Positions 1 through 9,346 of a stretch of 64,000 bases of DNA are shown piece after piece. The first letter of the stretch is position 1; each line of letters opens with the position of its first letter. Under the pieces are notes generated by a model that was given only the letters and a program-made list of their open reading frames with translations, did not search any database and had not been told where the DNA came from. Made by a program: the position numbers and the translations under genes. Origin of the DNA: Siphonodentalium dalli (taxonomy: Eukaryota > Mollusca > Scaphopoda > Gadilida > Siphonodentaliidae); the NCBI GenBank assembly GCA_032622095.1, contig CP136068.1, positions 10,089,729-10,153,728 of the forward strand. The letters are read 5' to 3'.

Positions 1-2247
1 TGTACAAGATGTATTTATATTGTACGAAATTGTAAAATTTGTGACTTAGGGTACGAGTTGACTCGATATATAGAAATCGCGTTACGATGACTAGATTGAC
101 TTTATAATTAAGTGCAAAACACCCGAAACAGTCCATAGAATAATATGATAAACTCGAAGTGACTCAGGATATATGAGTTGACTTAGTTCTTGGATAAGTG
201 TACAAGATGTATTTATATTATACGAAATTGTAAAATGTGTTACTTAGGGTACGAGTTGACTCGATATATAGAAATCGCGTTACGATGACTAGATTGACTT
301 TATAACTAAGTGCAAAACACGCGAAACTGTCCATACAATAATATGATAAACTCGAAGTGACTCAGGGTATATTAGTTAACATAGTTCTTTGATAAGTGTA
401 CAAGATGTATTTATATTATACGAAATTGTTAAATTTGTGACTTAGGGTACGAGTTGACTCGATATATAGAAATCGCGTTACGATGACTAGATTGACTTTA
501 TAACTAAGTGCAAAACACCCGAAACAGTCCATAAAATAATATGATAAAATCGAAGTGACTCAGGGTATATTAGTTAACATAGTTCTTTGATAAGTGTACA
601 AGATGTATTTATATTGTACGAAATTGTAAAATTTGTAACTTAGGGTACGAGTTGACTCGATATATAGAAATCGCGTTACGATGACTAGATTGACTTTATA
701 ATTAAGTGCAAAACACCCGAAACAGTCCATAGAATAATATGATAAACTCGAAGTGACTCAGGATATATGAGTTGACTTAGTTCTTGGATAAGTGTACAAG
801 ATGTATTTATATTATACGAAATTGTAAAATGTGTGACTTAGGGTACGAGTTGACTCGATATATAGAAATCGCGTTACGATGACTAGATTGACTTTATAAC
901 TAAGTGCAAAACACGCGAAACTGTCCATAAAATAATATGATAAACTCGAAGTGACTCAGGGTATATGAGTTGACATAGTTCTTTGATAAGTGTACAAGAT
1001 GTATTTATATTATACGAAATTGTAAAATTTGTGACTTAGGGTACGAGTTGACTCGATATATAGAAATCGCGTTACGATGACTAGATTGACTTGATAACTA
1101 AGTGCAAAACACGCGAAACTGTCCATAAAATAATATGATAAACTCGAAGTGACTCAGGGTATATTAGTTAACATAGTTCTTTGATAAGTGTACAAGATGT
1201 ATTTATATTATACGAAATTGTAAAATTTGTGACTTAGGGTACGCGTTGACTCGATATATAGAAATCGCGTTACGATGACTAGATTGACTTTATAACTAAG
1301 TGCAAAACACCCGAAACAGTCCATAAAATAATATGATAAACTCGAAGTGACTCAGGGTATATTAGTTAACATAGTTCTTTGATAAGTGTACAAGATGTAT
1401 TTATATTGTACGAAATTGTAAAATTTGTGACTTAGGGTACGAGTTGACTCGATATATAGAAATCGCGTTACGATGACTAGATTGACTTTATAATTAAGTG
1501 CAAAACACCCGAAACAGTCCATAGAATAATATGATAAACTCGAAGTGACTCAGGATATATGAGTTGACTTAGTTCTTGGATAAGTGTACAAGATGTATTT
1601 ATATTATACGAGATTGTAAATGTTGTGACTTACAGACTTAGGGTGCGAGTTGACTCGATATATAGAAATCGCGTTACGATGACTAGATTGACTTTATAAC
1701 TAAGTGCAAAACACGCGAAACTGTCCATAAAATAATATGATAAACTCGAAGTCCTCAGGGTATATGAGTTGACTTAGTTCTTGGATAAATGTACAAGATG
1801 CATTTATATTATACGAAATTGTAAAATTTGTGACGTAGGGTACGAGTTGACTCGATATATAGAAATCGCGTTACGATGACTAGATTGAATTTATAACTAA
1901 GTGCAAAACACGTGAAACTGTCCATAAAATAATATGATAAACTCGAAGTGACTCAGGGTATATGAGTTGACTTAGTTCTTTGATAAGTGTACAATATGTA
2001 TTTATATTATACGAAATTGTAAAATTTGTGATTTAGGGTACGTGTTGACTCGATATATAGAAATCGCGTTACGATGACTTGATTGACTTTATAACTAAGT
2101 GCAAAACACGCGAAACTGTCCATAAAATAATATGATAAACTCGAAGTGACTCAGGGTATATGAGTTGACTTAGTTCTTTGATAAGTGTACAAGATGTATT
2201 TATATCATACGAAATTGTAAAATTTGTGACTTAGGGTACGAGTTGAC
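1..2247. repeat. 198-bp satellite array, about 11.3 copies
   Basis: Head-to-tail units begin TGTACAAGATG at 1, 199, 397, 595, 793, 991, 1189, 1387, 1585, 1790, 1988 and 2186, so the period is 198 bp except for one 205-bp unit carrying a small insertion and deletion near 1620-1755. The array is already running at base 1 and stops sharply after GAGTTGAC at 2247. Each unit carries GGTACGAGTTGACTCGATAT. No ORF is conserved between units. Diagnostic variants recur in an ordered way (see findings). Confidence 0.97.
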
Positions 2248-2454
2248 ATTGTTGTTCAAAAGAGTTTATGTCACACACGAACGGCGACAGTCTATATTAT
2301 ATATCAGGCAATACGCACAAGCTTGACTACCAAGAGATATCTTATCGGGGTCCACGATATGATGGCTCTTGGTATACAATCGCGACCACGGGAGGCACGT
2401 GATGTTCGATTGAATATCAGAATGTTGGGTATCATATAATACCATATCCCATAA
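2248..2454. other. Satellite edge, unique-looking sequence
   Basis: Directly after the array the sequence changes to a block with 'ACGGCGACAGTCTAT', which recurs in the diverged satellite near 3975 and 4500. This is therefore an old junction of the same satellite family. No gene is seen. Confidence 0.5.
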
Positions 2455-2720
2455 TATGTCAAATATAGCGAAATATCGAAATATAAAATAAAACGAAAAA
2501 GCGAAATAGGAAAATACGTCGAAAATCGAAATAGGAAAATACAGCGAAATAGCGAAATAGCGAAATAGAACGAAAACTCGAAATAGGAACATACAGAGAA
2601 ATAGCGAGAAATATAGAACGAAATATATAAATATGAAATTATTTTTATAAACGAAATAACGGAGATATTTGAAAAGGTGTCTTTGACGAAATAACGGACA
2701 TATTTGGAGAAGTGTTTTAA
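2455..2720. repeat. Degenerate GCGAAATAG-type simple repeat
   Basis: Short motifs such as CGAAATA, GCGAAATAG and GGAAAATAC are repeated with 8-12 bp spacing, densest at 2490-2640. Long Phe/Tyr/Ile-rich open frames on the minus strand here are just translations of this A-rich repeat and are not treated as genes. Confidence 0.7.
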
Positions 2721-3393
2721 AAAGTCCCATCTCGATAAAATAGTAACAATTAATAAAGGTGCGTCAGAAATGTTAGTATTCAATGTATATAAGATAGAAT
2801 GGTCAATTTTGTTTATCAGCCACAACTTGCATTATAATCATTGATGCTTTTGAAATTTAAAAATAATATGGGTTGGTCTCTTAAGAATGGTCGGAATGAC
2901 ACCTCCCAACCATCCCTCCCTATATAATATACACTGTGTGGTGTATTAGCGTATATAAAATGTATTTCAGACTAATCTACCACCAATTCTGGTACCAAAA
3001 TGTCAGAGAAGAGTGCCAAATATACAATTTACTGTCTGGGTAGCTGCATAGCAACGGTTGTTATGGTCATTATGATAGGAAACAAGGTCACAAGTCTTTA
3101 ATTGATCCTATGTCACAAATAGAACTCAAATATGCAATCCACAACAACTAACGTTGAATGAAATACTGTAATCCATCCTTATATGAGCATTTTATACTTT
3201 CGGGTAGTTGCCTAGCAACCGTTGCTAAGCGGGGCCAAATCTCGATGGGGTCAATATCTGAAAATGATCAGTAAGGTCCAAGGAACTTATGTGGCAAGTT
3301 TCATGCTTTTATCATAATTTGTGCAATTCTTACATTTTCATGCACCAAGCGCCTGGACTATATGTCCATGAACACTTTTCAATAACATCGGCG
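2721..3393. other. Non-coding stretch with a duplicated X-box-like block
   Basis: No coding signal is seen. Two related blocks, 3039-3060 and 3202-3225, share GGGTAG-TGC-TAGCAAC and look like an old direct duplication. The second holds a perfect X-box (listed separately). Confidence 0.4.
3207..3219. promoter_or_regulatory. Perfect RFX-type X-box motif
   Basis: GTTGCCTAGCAAC fits the inverted-repeat X-box bound by RFX factors (GTTGCC, short spacer, GCAAC). A weaker relative, GCTGCATAGCAAC, lies about 165 bp upstream. No nearby gene start is recognised, so a regulatory role is inference only; it may simply be part of a repeat. Confidence 0.35.
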
Positions 3394-5762
3394 ACATGGG
3401 TACGAGTTGACTCGATATACAGAAATCGCGTAGTGACTCAGGGTACGAGTGTTTAGTTTTTGGATAATTGTACATCAAGAGCGCAGGGTTCGAGATGACT
3501 CAGTATATCGAAGTCATTGACATAACTGTGTATAATATTGTACAATCTGGGTACGAGTTGACTCGATATATAGAAATTGCCTAGTGACTCAGGGTATGAG
3601 TTGACTTAATTTTTGGATAATTTTACATCAAGAGCGCAGGGTTCGAGATGACTCAGTATATCGAAGTCATTGAAATAACTGTATACCATTATACAATTGT
3701 ACTTTCCATGTGTGTATATCGTAAATACAATTATCCTATCCAATCCTACAATCTGGGTACGAGTTGACTTAGTCTTGGTAAACTGTAGTCACATCACTCC
3801 ACGAGTTGACTATGTCAATGTCCAAAAAATAATATGATAACCTCAAAGTGACTCAGGGTGCGAGTTGACTTAGTTTTGGGATAATTGCACAATTAATTAA
3901 TTGCACGAAATTATAAAATTGGTGACTGAGGGTACGAGTTGACTTTGTTGTGGAAACTTTTGCAAGAGTTTACGTTACTCTCAAACGGCGACAGTCTTTG
4001 GTATACGAATTGACTCGTGATGTAGAAACCATGTACGTGCGAGTCGATCAAAGCGTTTAAGATATGTTTCCAATGATAATAGTTGCACTCGACATAATAT
4101 GCAATTGTGACTCGGTATGAGTTGACTAAGTCTGATCATTCGTAAGTAAAATCATTGTGTCAACATTTAAACGTACGTTAATTGTCACCCATCCATAAAC
4201 AGTTTGCCCCATGCACAGTGACAATCCCACCACAGTGTACGAGCGGTCTTAGTTTATGAACACTTTTCAATGATTAAACTAGCTTATCTGAACATCTGGG
4301 TACGAGTTGACTCAATATATAGAAATCGCGTTACCATAACTATATCGACGGTAATTCAGAGCAAAACGAATATGATAAACTCAAAGTGACTCAGGTTGTG
4401 AGTTGACTTAGTTTTTGATAATTGTACAAGGTGTATACTACGAAATTGTAAAATTTGTGACTCGGGGTACGAGTTGACTTTGTTGTGGAAAATTGTGCAA
4501 ACGGTGACAGTCTATGGTATACGAGTTGACTCGGGGTGTAAAAATTATTCACCCATATACTATACGAGTCGAACCAAGCGTTAAAACATGTGTCCCATGA
4601 TAGTAGATTCACTTGATATATGCAATTGCGACTCGGGGTACGAGATAACTAAGTCTGATCATTTGCAAGTGAAATTGTTGGGTCAATTAAACGTACGTTG
4701 CCATCCGTCCATAAACAGTTTGCCCCATGCATAGTGACACTTCCCCCATTCAGTGTGCGAGTTGACTTAGTTTTTTAACACTTGGCAATAATTGAATCAA
4801 CCGATCTTAACATCTTGGTACGAGTTGATTGGATATATAGAAATCGAGTGACGATATCTAGATCGACGCTATCTCAGAGCAAAACATGCGAAAGTGTCCA
4901 TAAAATAATATAATGCTTGCTTGCTTCAGTGTATGTATGAATTTGTATATAAACTTGTGAATCATCCTATGAAATTGTCACTCAATCACTCGGGGGAAGT
5001 GGTGACTTAGTCAGCGAATAGTGTGTACTATAAATGATTCCATCGGCACATCAACGTACATTGATGTACGTATACGTTGGACATCACCCGTAAACACACA
5101 CCTTGGCGACCCCACGCAGTGTCTTATATATATATGCAGGTATAGTTGACTTACTAAATTTAATTTAGTAAATTAAAAACTTGTAATAATTTAACTTACC
5201 CGCTAATCATGTACGAGTTGACTCATTACATAGACTCGTGGGGCCCCCAATTAAATGGTCCAATTTGTTAAGCTTTACACCTAGGGTATGAGTTGACTAA
5301 ATCGTCGTGACTCGGAGCAAAACCTACATGCGAACATGCATAATAAACTTAAAGAGGGATAATCCGAATTAACGGCCCCAAATTACTATTTCCTTTGCTT
5401 CGGTGGTAAAAAAAAAATTCGAGTCGAGGAACCCACCCATCAAAGCTCAGAGTGATTAGATATCGATTTTTGAAATTAATTATTTCTGGAGATATGTACT
5501 TTTTCCGCCTGGAAAATATTCGTCAAGGTGACGGTCTCGGACCAAATTGCGGATGAAGAATTGATAACTCTAAAATCAAGTGGCTTTGGTTTGTGTGTAT
5601 ATATTTTCCGGCCATGAACACTTTGCAATAACATCGGCGACTTTGGTACGAGTTGACTCGATGTATAGAATCGTGTTATACGATATCTAGATCGACAGTA
5701 ATTCAGAGCAAAACATGCGAAAGTGTCCATAAAATAATATGATAGACTCAACGTGATGTAAA
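3394..5762. repeat. Diverged copies of the 198-bp satellite, ~525-bp super-repeat
   Basis: GGTACGAGTTGACT recurs irregularly (about 3398, 3549, 3757, 3936, 4300, 4467, 4818, 5212, 5647) with fragments of the homogeneous array (AGAAATCGCGTTA, AAAATAATATGATA). Two longer units can be aligned: about 3790-4310 and 4313-4830 share AAACGTACGTT, CCATAAACAGTTTGCCCCAT and the ACGGCGACAGTCT-like block at offsets of about 520-530 bp, with a third partial copy near 5000-5120. This looks like the older, unhomogenised flank of the array. Confidence 0.8.
5349..5595 (-). mobile_element. Fragment of the 8.2-kb MITE family
   Basis: The run 'TCGAGGAACCCACCCATCAA', followed by GCTCAGA and GATTAGATATCGAT, matches the interior of the complete element at 8221-8524 with few changes, in the opposite orientation. 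The block 'TTGATAACTCTAAAATCAAG' also matches. Only one degenerate terminal repeat is present (5349-5412), so this copy is truncated. It is embedded in the diverged satellite. Confidence 0.75.
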
Positions 5763-5966
5763 CACAACGGACACATCTGGATTAATTATTAAAAGCGTGT
5801 TAATTGCCAACTGGTGTAGGTGTGAGGATTATAGAATTACAATCTCAAATAGCACAGTCCAAAATTGTTGAAACAACAAACAAAGCTTCATATTGTCTTA
5901 CGGGCGATTGCAGGAAAAACGTTCAGTAAGCATTGTGCATGGTGTCACCGTGTCACTTCATTGTAG

Positions 5967-8100
5967 GTTACAAATGAATATATAAAGTCAACTATGCACA
6001 TTTTTATAAACCTTTATGTCAAACTTTTTAATCTTGTTCTGAAAACGGGTATCGTGCCGAAAGAATGGACAATTGGTATCATAAGGCCAATATTCAAGCA
6101 AAAGGGTGATCATATGGCCCCAAGCAATTATAGAAAAATAACTCTGGTTAGCTGCATATCGAAACTTTTTACGAGTATTCTGAGTGATCGAATATCCATT
6201 TTCTTGACTGATAATGCTATGTTGAGCGAAGTTCAAGCAGGATTTAGAAAGGGTTACTCCACCACAGACCATTCTTACGCACTGTATAGTATTATCAAAC
6301 TCATGAAACTTAGAAAAATGAAGCTATTTGTAGCATTTATAGATTTAGCTAAGGCATTTGACACTGTGTGGAGGAACGGTCTGTGGGGGAAACTCTTGTC
6401 ACATCACATTGAAGGGAACATATTGAATGTAATCCGTAACATATACAACAATGCTAAGTCATGTGTTGCCGCTAACGGGGTATCATCAGATTTATTCAAA
6501 AGCTCAATTGGTGTGAGACAAGGTGATAATCTATCGCCCCTCCTCTTTGCTCTATACCTGAATGATCTAGAAAATTTCTTGAGTATGGGGGGTTGTGACG
6601 GTGTTGATTTTTCTGGATTAACAGGTTTAAGGGTTGATACATACATCCATCTTTTTATATTGTTATATGCGGATGACACTATACTGATGTCCACGAGCGC
6701 TAGAGGTTTACATAAAAGTCTTAGATTATTCCAGTTATATTGCGACCGATGGAAATTGGAAGTCAATAGTGATAAGAGTAAGATTATGATTTTTGGGAGA
6801 AAACCGCATAAAACAACCATATTTAAACTCCACGAAAAGCCACTTGAAATTGTAAAGCAGTATCGGTATTTGGGAACATTATTTCACGTACGGGGTACTT
6901 TTGTAGCCGAGAGGAATGAGCGCTGTAGATCGGCGAAAAAAGCCATGTTCTCGTTGATTAATAAAGCCAGGACCTCACAAATAGATATTGGGAGTATAAT
7001 AGAAATGTATGAGAAAGCCATAGTGCCTATTCTTCTTTATGGCTCGGAAATATGGGGATTTGAAAATATTGAGGGAATATGTAAGTTAGAACGTTGGTTT
7101 TTGAAATTTATTTGTCATTTAAAAAAGACAACAGCAAATGTTTTTGTTTATGGGGAGTTAGGTGTATACCCTATTGATTTAAAAATAAAACTAAGGTGCC
7201 TTGGCTATTGGGGAAGACTGGTTGTGGGAGATCGTTGTAAACTAGCATATAAACTGTATTGTATGATGTATGATCTTCATGGTTCTAACCAAATCGAATG
7301 TCCTTGGATTGACTATGTGAAAACGACGCTATTTGAACTTGGCATGATCGAAATCTGGACGTATCAACATGTACAAAACACTAATTGGTTTTACGAAGCT
7401 TGTAAGAGGAAGATATATGACCTTTATATACAGCAATGGATGGGAAATATACGATCCTCTACTAAATGTATTTTCTACAATCAGATCAGGTGCGATTTTA
7501 TTAGACCTAAATACTTGTCACTTCCATGTATCAGCAGTGTAACAATATTGATGAAATTCAGAACCAGAAACCATAAGTTAGCGATAGAAACCGGATCGTG
7601 GAATAACATAAGTCACTCTCAGCGAGTATGTTCCCTATGTGAGCAAGGTATTGGTGATGAATACCATTTTGTTCTCACATGCGAAATTCTTAAAGAACTA
7701 AGAGAAAAATATATTGATAGATATTTCTATAACGACCCTACCATATCAAAGTTGATTAAGTTATTCAATACACACGACGAAGAAACGGTTAATAATCTCG
7801 CGACATTTATTAAGAAAGGGACGGCGAAATTGTAACCACCTCAAACATTGATAATCTATAAATATGCAATGACCGGGAGTGCATCAGTGGGTGGTCATAG
7901 TAAGCTGAATATATACATGTATATATGATGTTACATTCAATTACGTATTATTGCATTTATGTATTGTTACTTTCATTATACATGTGTGTCAATATATATA
8001 TATTTTTTTATGCCACTCACTTGATTATGTAAGTCATGTATACTCTCTTATCACAAATGTGAAGAGAGAGATATAGTTAATGATTAAAACTTGAAACTTG
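5967..8100 (+). mobile_element. 5'-truncated non-LTR retrotransposon (LINE)
   Basis: Homology-like coding sequence begins just after an in-frame TAG at 5964-5966 (residues NEYIKST precede the ATG at 5994) and runs through the reverse transcriptase ORF. About 265 bp of 3' UTR follows the stop and ends in a short AACTTG/AAACTTGG tail near 8080-8102. The endonuclease half expected upstream is missing; the preceding bases are satellite-like. Truncation at the 5' end is the usual outcome of target-primed reverse transcription. No target-site duplication was found by eye. Confidence 0.85.
5994..7835 (+). CDS. LINE reverse transcriptase ORF, intact frame
   Basis: The 613 codons have no internal stop. 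The product is the RT part of an APE-type LINE polyprotein, which copies its own RNA into DNA at a nicked target. The RT domain covers roughly residues 20-275. Motif A is FIDLAKAFD (115-123, catalytic D117), then GVRQGDNLSPLLF (173-185), and the catalytic YADD is at 225-228. A C-terminal Cys-X2-Cys-X8-His-X4-Cys knuckle lies at about 546-563. The family normally carries an N-terminal endonuclease, absent here, so the ATG at 5994 is simply the first Met after truncation: in-frame coding-like residues precede it. The clean frame suggests a fairly recent insertion. A matching endonuclease type survives, broken, at 44356-45057. I cannot assign the clade without an alignment. Confidence 0.93.
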   Translation: MHIFINLYVKLFNLVLKTGIVPKEWTIGIIRPIFKQKGDHMAPSNYRKITLVSCISKLFTSILSDRISIFLTDNAMLSEVQAGFRKGYSTTDHSYALYSIIKLMKLRKMKLFVAFIDLAKAFDTVWRNGLWGKLLSHHIEGNILNVIRNIYNNAKSCVAANGVSSDLFKSSIGVRQGDNLSPLLFALYLNDLENFLSMGGCDGVDFSGLTGLRVDTYIHLFILLYADDTILMSTSARGLHKSLRLFQLYCDRWKLEVNSDKSKIMIFGRKPHKTTIFKLHEKPLEIVKQYRYLGTLFHVRGTFVAERNERCRSAKKAMFSLINKARTSQIDIGSIIEMYEKAIVPILLYGSEIWGFENIEGICKLERWFLKFICHLKKTTANVFVYGELGVYPIDLKIKLRCLGYWGRLVVGDRCKLAYKLYCMMYDLHGSNQIECPWIDYVKTTLFELGMIEIWTYQHVQNTNWFYEACKRKIYDLYIQQWMGNIRSSTKCIFYNQIRCDFIRPKYLSLPCISSVTILMKFRTRNHKLAIETGSWNNISHSQRVCSLCEQGIGDEYHFVLTCEILKELREKYIDRYFYNDPTISKLIKLFNTHDEETVNNLATFIKKGTAKL

Positions 8101-8220
8101 GTTAATTGACTATAATAAGTAAAGTGAGTAGATGGCCGCGAAGCGCCCGGGATGGTCGAAAAAATCGAGTGATCTTCTCCTTTACACCTTGACTATAATT
8201 GTTTGGGACTTACCTTTTAA

Positions 8221-8524
8221 AGGTACTCAATCCGATCAGGCGCTCCTAAATTACTATTTATTTGGCTTCGGGGGTAAACAATATTTGACAAAGTGGTAAC
8301 AACTTGATTTTAGAGTTATCCATCTTACAGCCGCAATTTGTCCGTTTTTAGCACGTGGCACTCGAAAAGATTGGGCCACAAACAACAGAAACAGCACATT
8401 TCAAACATCGATATCTAATCAATCTGAGCTTTGATGGGTGGGTTCCTCGACTCGAATCAAATATTTGTTACCCCCGAAGCCAAATAAAGAGTAGTTTAGG
8501 AGCGTCTGATCGGATTGAGTACCT
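8221..8524. mobile_element. MITE with ~66-bp terminal inverted repeats and TTAA duplication
   Basis: Left end AGGTACTCAATCCGATCAG (8221-8287) and right end CTGATCGGATTGAGTACCT (8459-8524) are inverted copies at roughly 94 percent by eye. TTAA flanks both ends (8217-8220 and 8525-8528), the target duplication typical of piggyBac-like and some other cut-and-paste families. The 304-bp body has no ORF, so it would be non-autonomous. A fragment of the same family is at 5349-5595. Confidence 0.9.
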
Positions 8525-8782
8525 TTAATATGGAACTTGTCTTTTATGAACAATTGATATCAACCGCGTCTATCTTTGGCACCAGATTGCCCTCTGTCGA
8601 ACTAAGTGTATTCATCATTAATACTGCTTTATCATAATATGGCTATTGCGGTTGTTATTTCATCAGTACCAGTATACTGTTTTTCATCATTCAATTCCAC
8701 CTTCCTTATTGTGTGACATTCCCCGTGTCATGTTACCTCTTTGCGCCAATCTTCTCACATATCTATCTGATATGACAACAAA

Positions 8783-9346
8783 CGCTCTTTATTAATCATG
8801 CAATTTATCAGCTCGGAAGGCTGAGTGGAGAAAGAAGAAGGCAGCTGTTGGTCGGCTGGCTGCCCATTCCCACTGGGCTGCGAAGACTGTTGGTCGCCTG
8901 CGTACCACCGATGATGGTACCGGAAGTCCAGTCCGGGAGAGGTCTGAGAGACGCACAGACAACCCCTACCCGCTGGAGTGCTGACTGACGTAACCCATCA
9001 AGCTGCCGCTGCTGATGCCGTGGTGGAGACTCTTCCGGAATACATCAGCCAGGAGTCATCCATCGCCACCACGACCAGCATCACCAACAACAACAGCACC
9101 GGCTCCTACTCGGCGGCCGAGATTGAGAACATACTCAGAGGTGCACAATGTCATCACCTCCAACAGCAACATCAACAGAAAACAGAAAGAAAAAGAAAGC
9201 ATTTTTCATTTTATGTTCACCCCGTCATGTGCGATGTATCCCATTCTCATGACCTCATCCAAAATTTCCAAAGTGGGTTGTATGGGAGAGGCTTTGCCTC
9301 TTCGAACTCCTCCCAGGTCCGTTCCCCAAACTCCTAATAAAGAGCG
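8783..9346. other. GC-richer block between 12-bp inverted repeats
   Basis: CGCTCTTTATTA (8783-8794) and its exact complement TAATAAAGAGCG (9335-9346) bracket a 564-bp segment whose base composition is visibly richer in GC than its surroundings. Inside is a 62-codon plus-strand open frame (8796-8984, no ATG at its start) rich in Arg, Lys and Ala, and a second frame (8978-9337) with a Thr/Ser/Asn/Gln-rich stretch. The composition looks coding-derived, as in an exon or a captured cDNA. I recognise no family and see no strong splice sites. It could be a small mobile element or a pseudogene piece. Confidence 0.4.

Noticed and set aside
2266-2825. Long Phe/Tyr/Ile-rich minus-strand frames
   Set aside because: They are translations of the GCGAAATA simple repeat.
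6404-6820. Minus-strand frame inside the LINE ORF
   Set aside because: It is a shadow of the reverse transcriptase frame.
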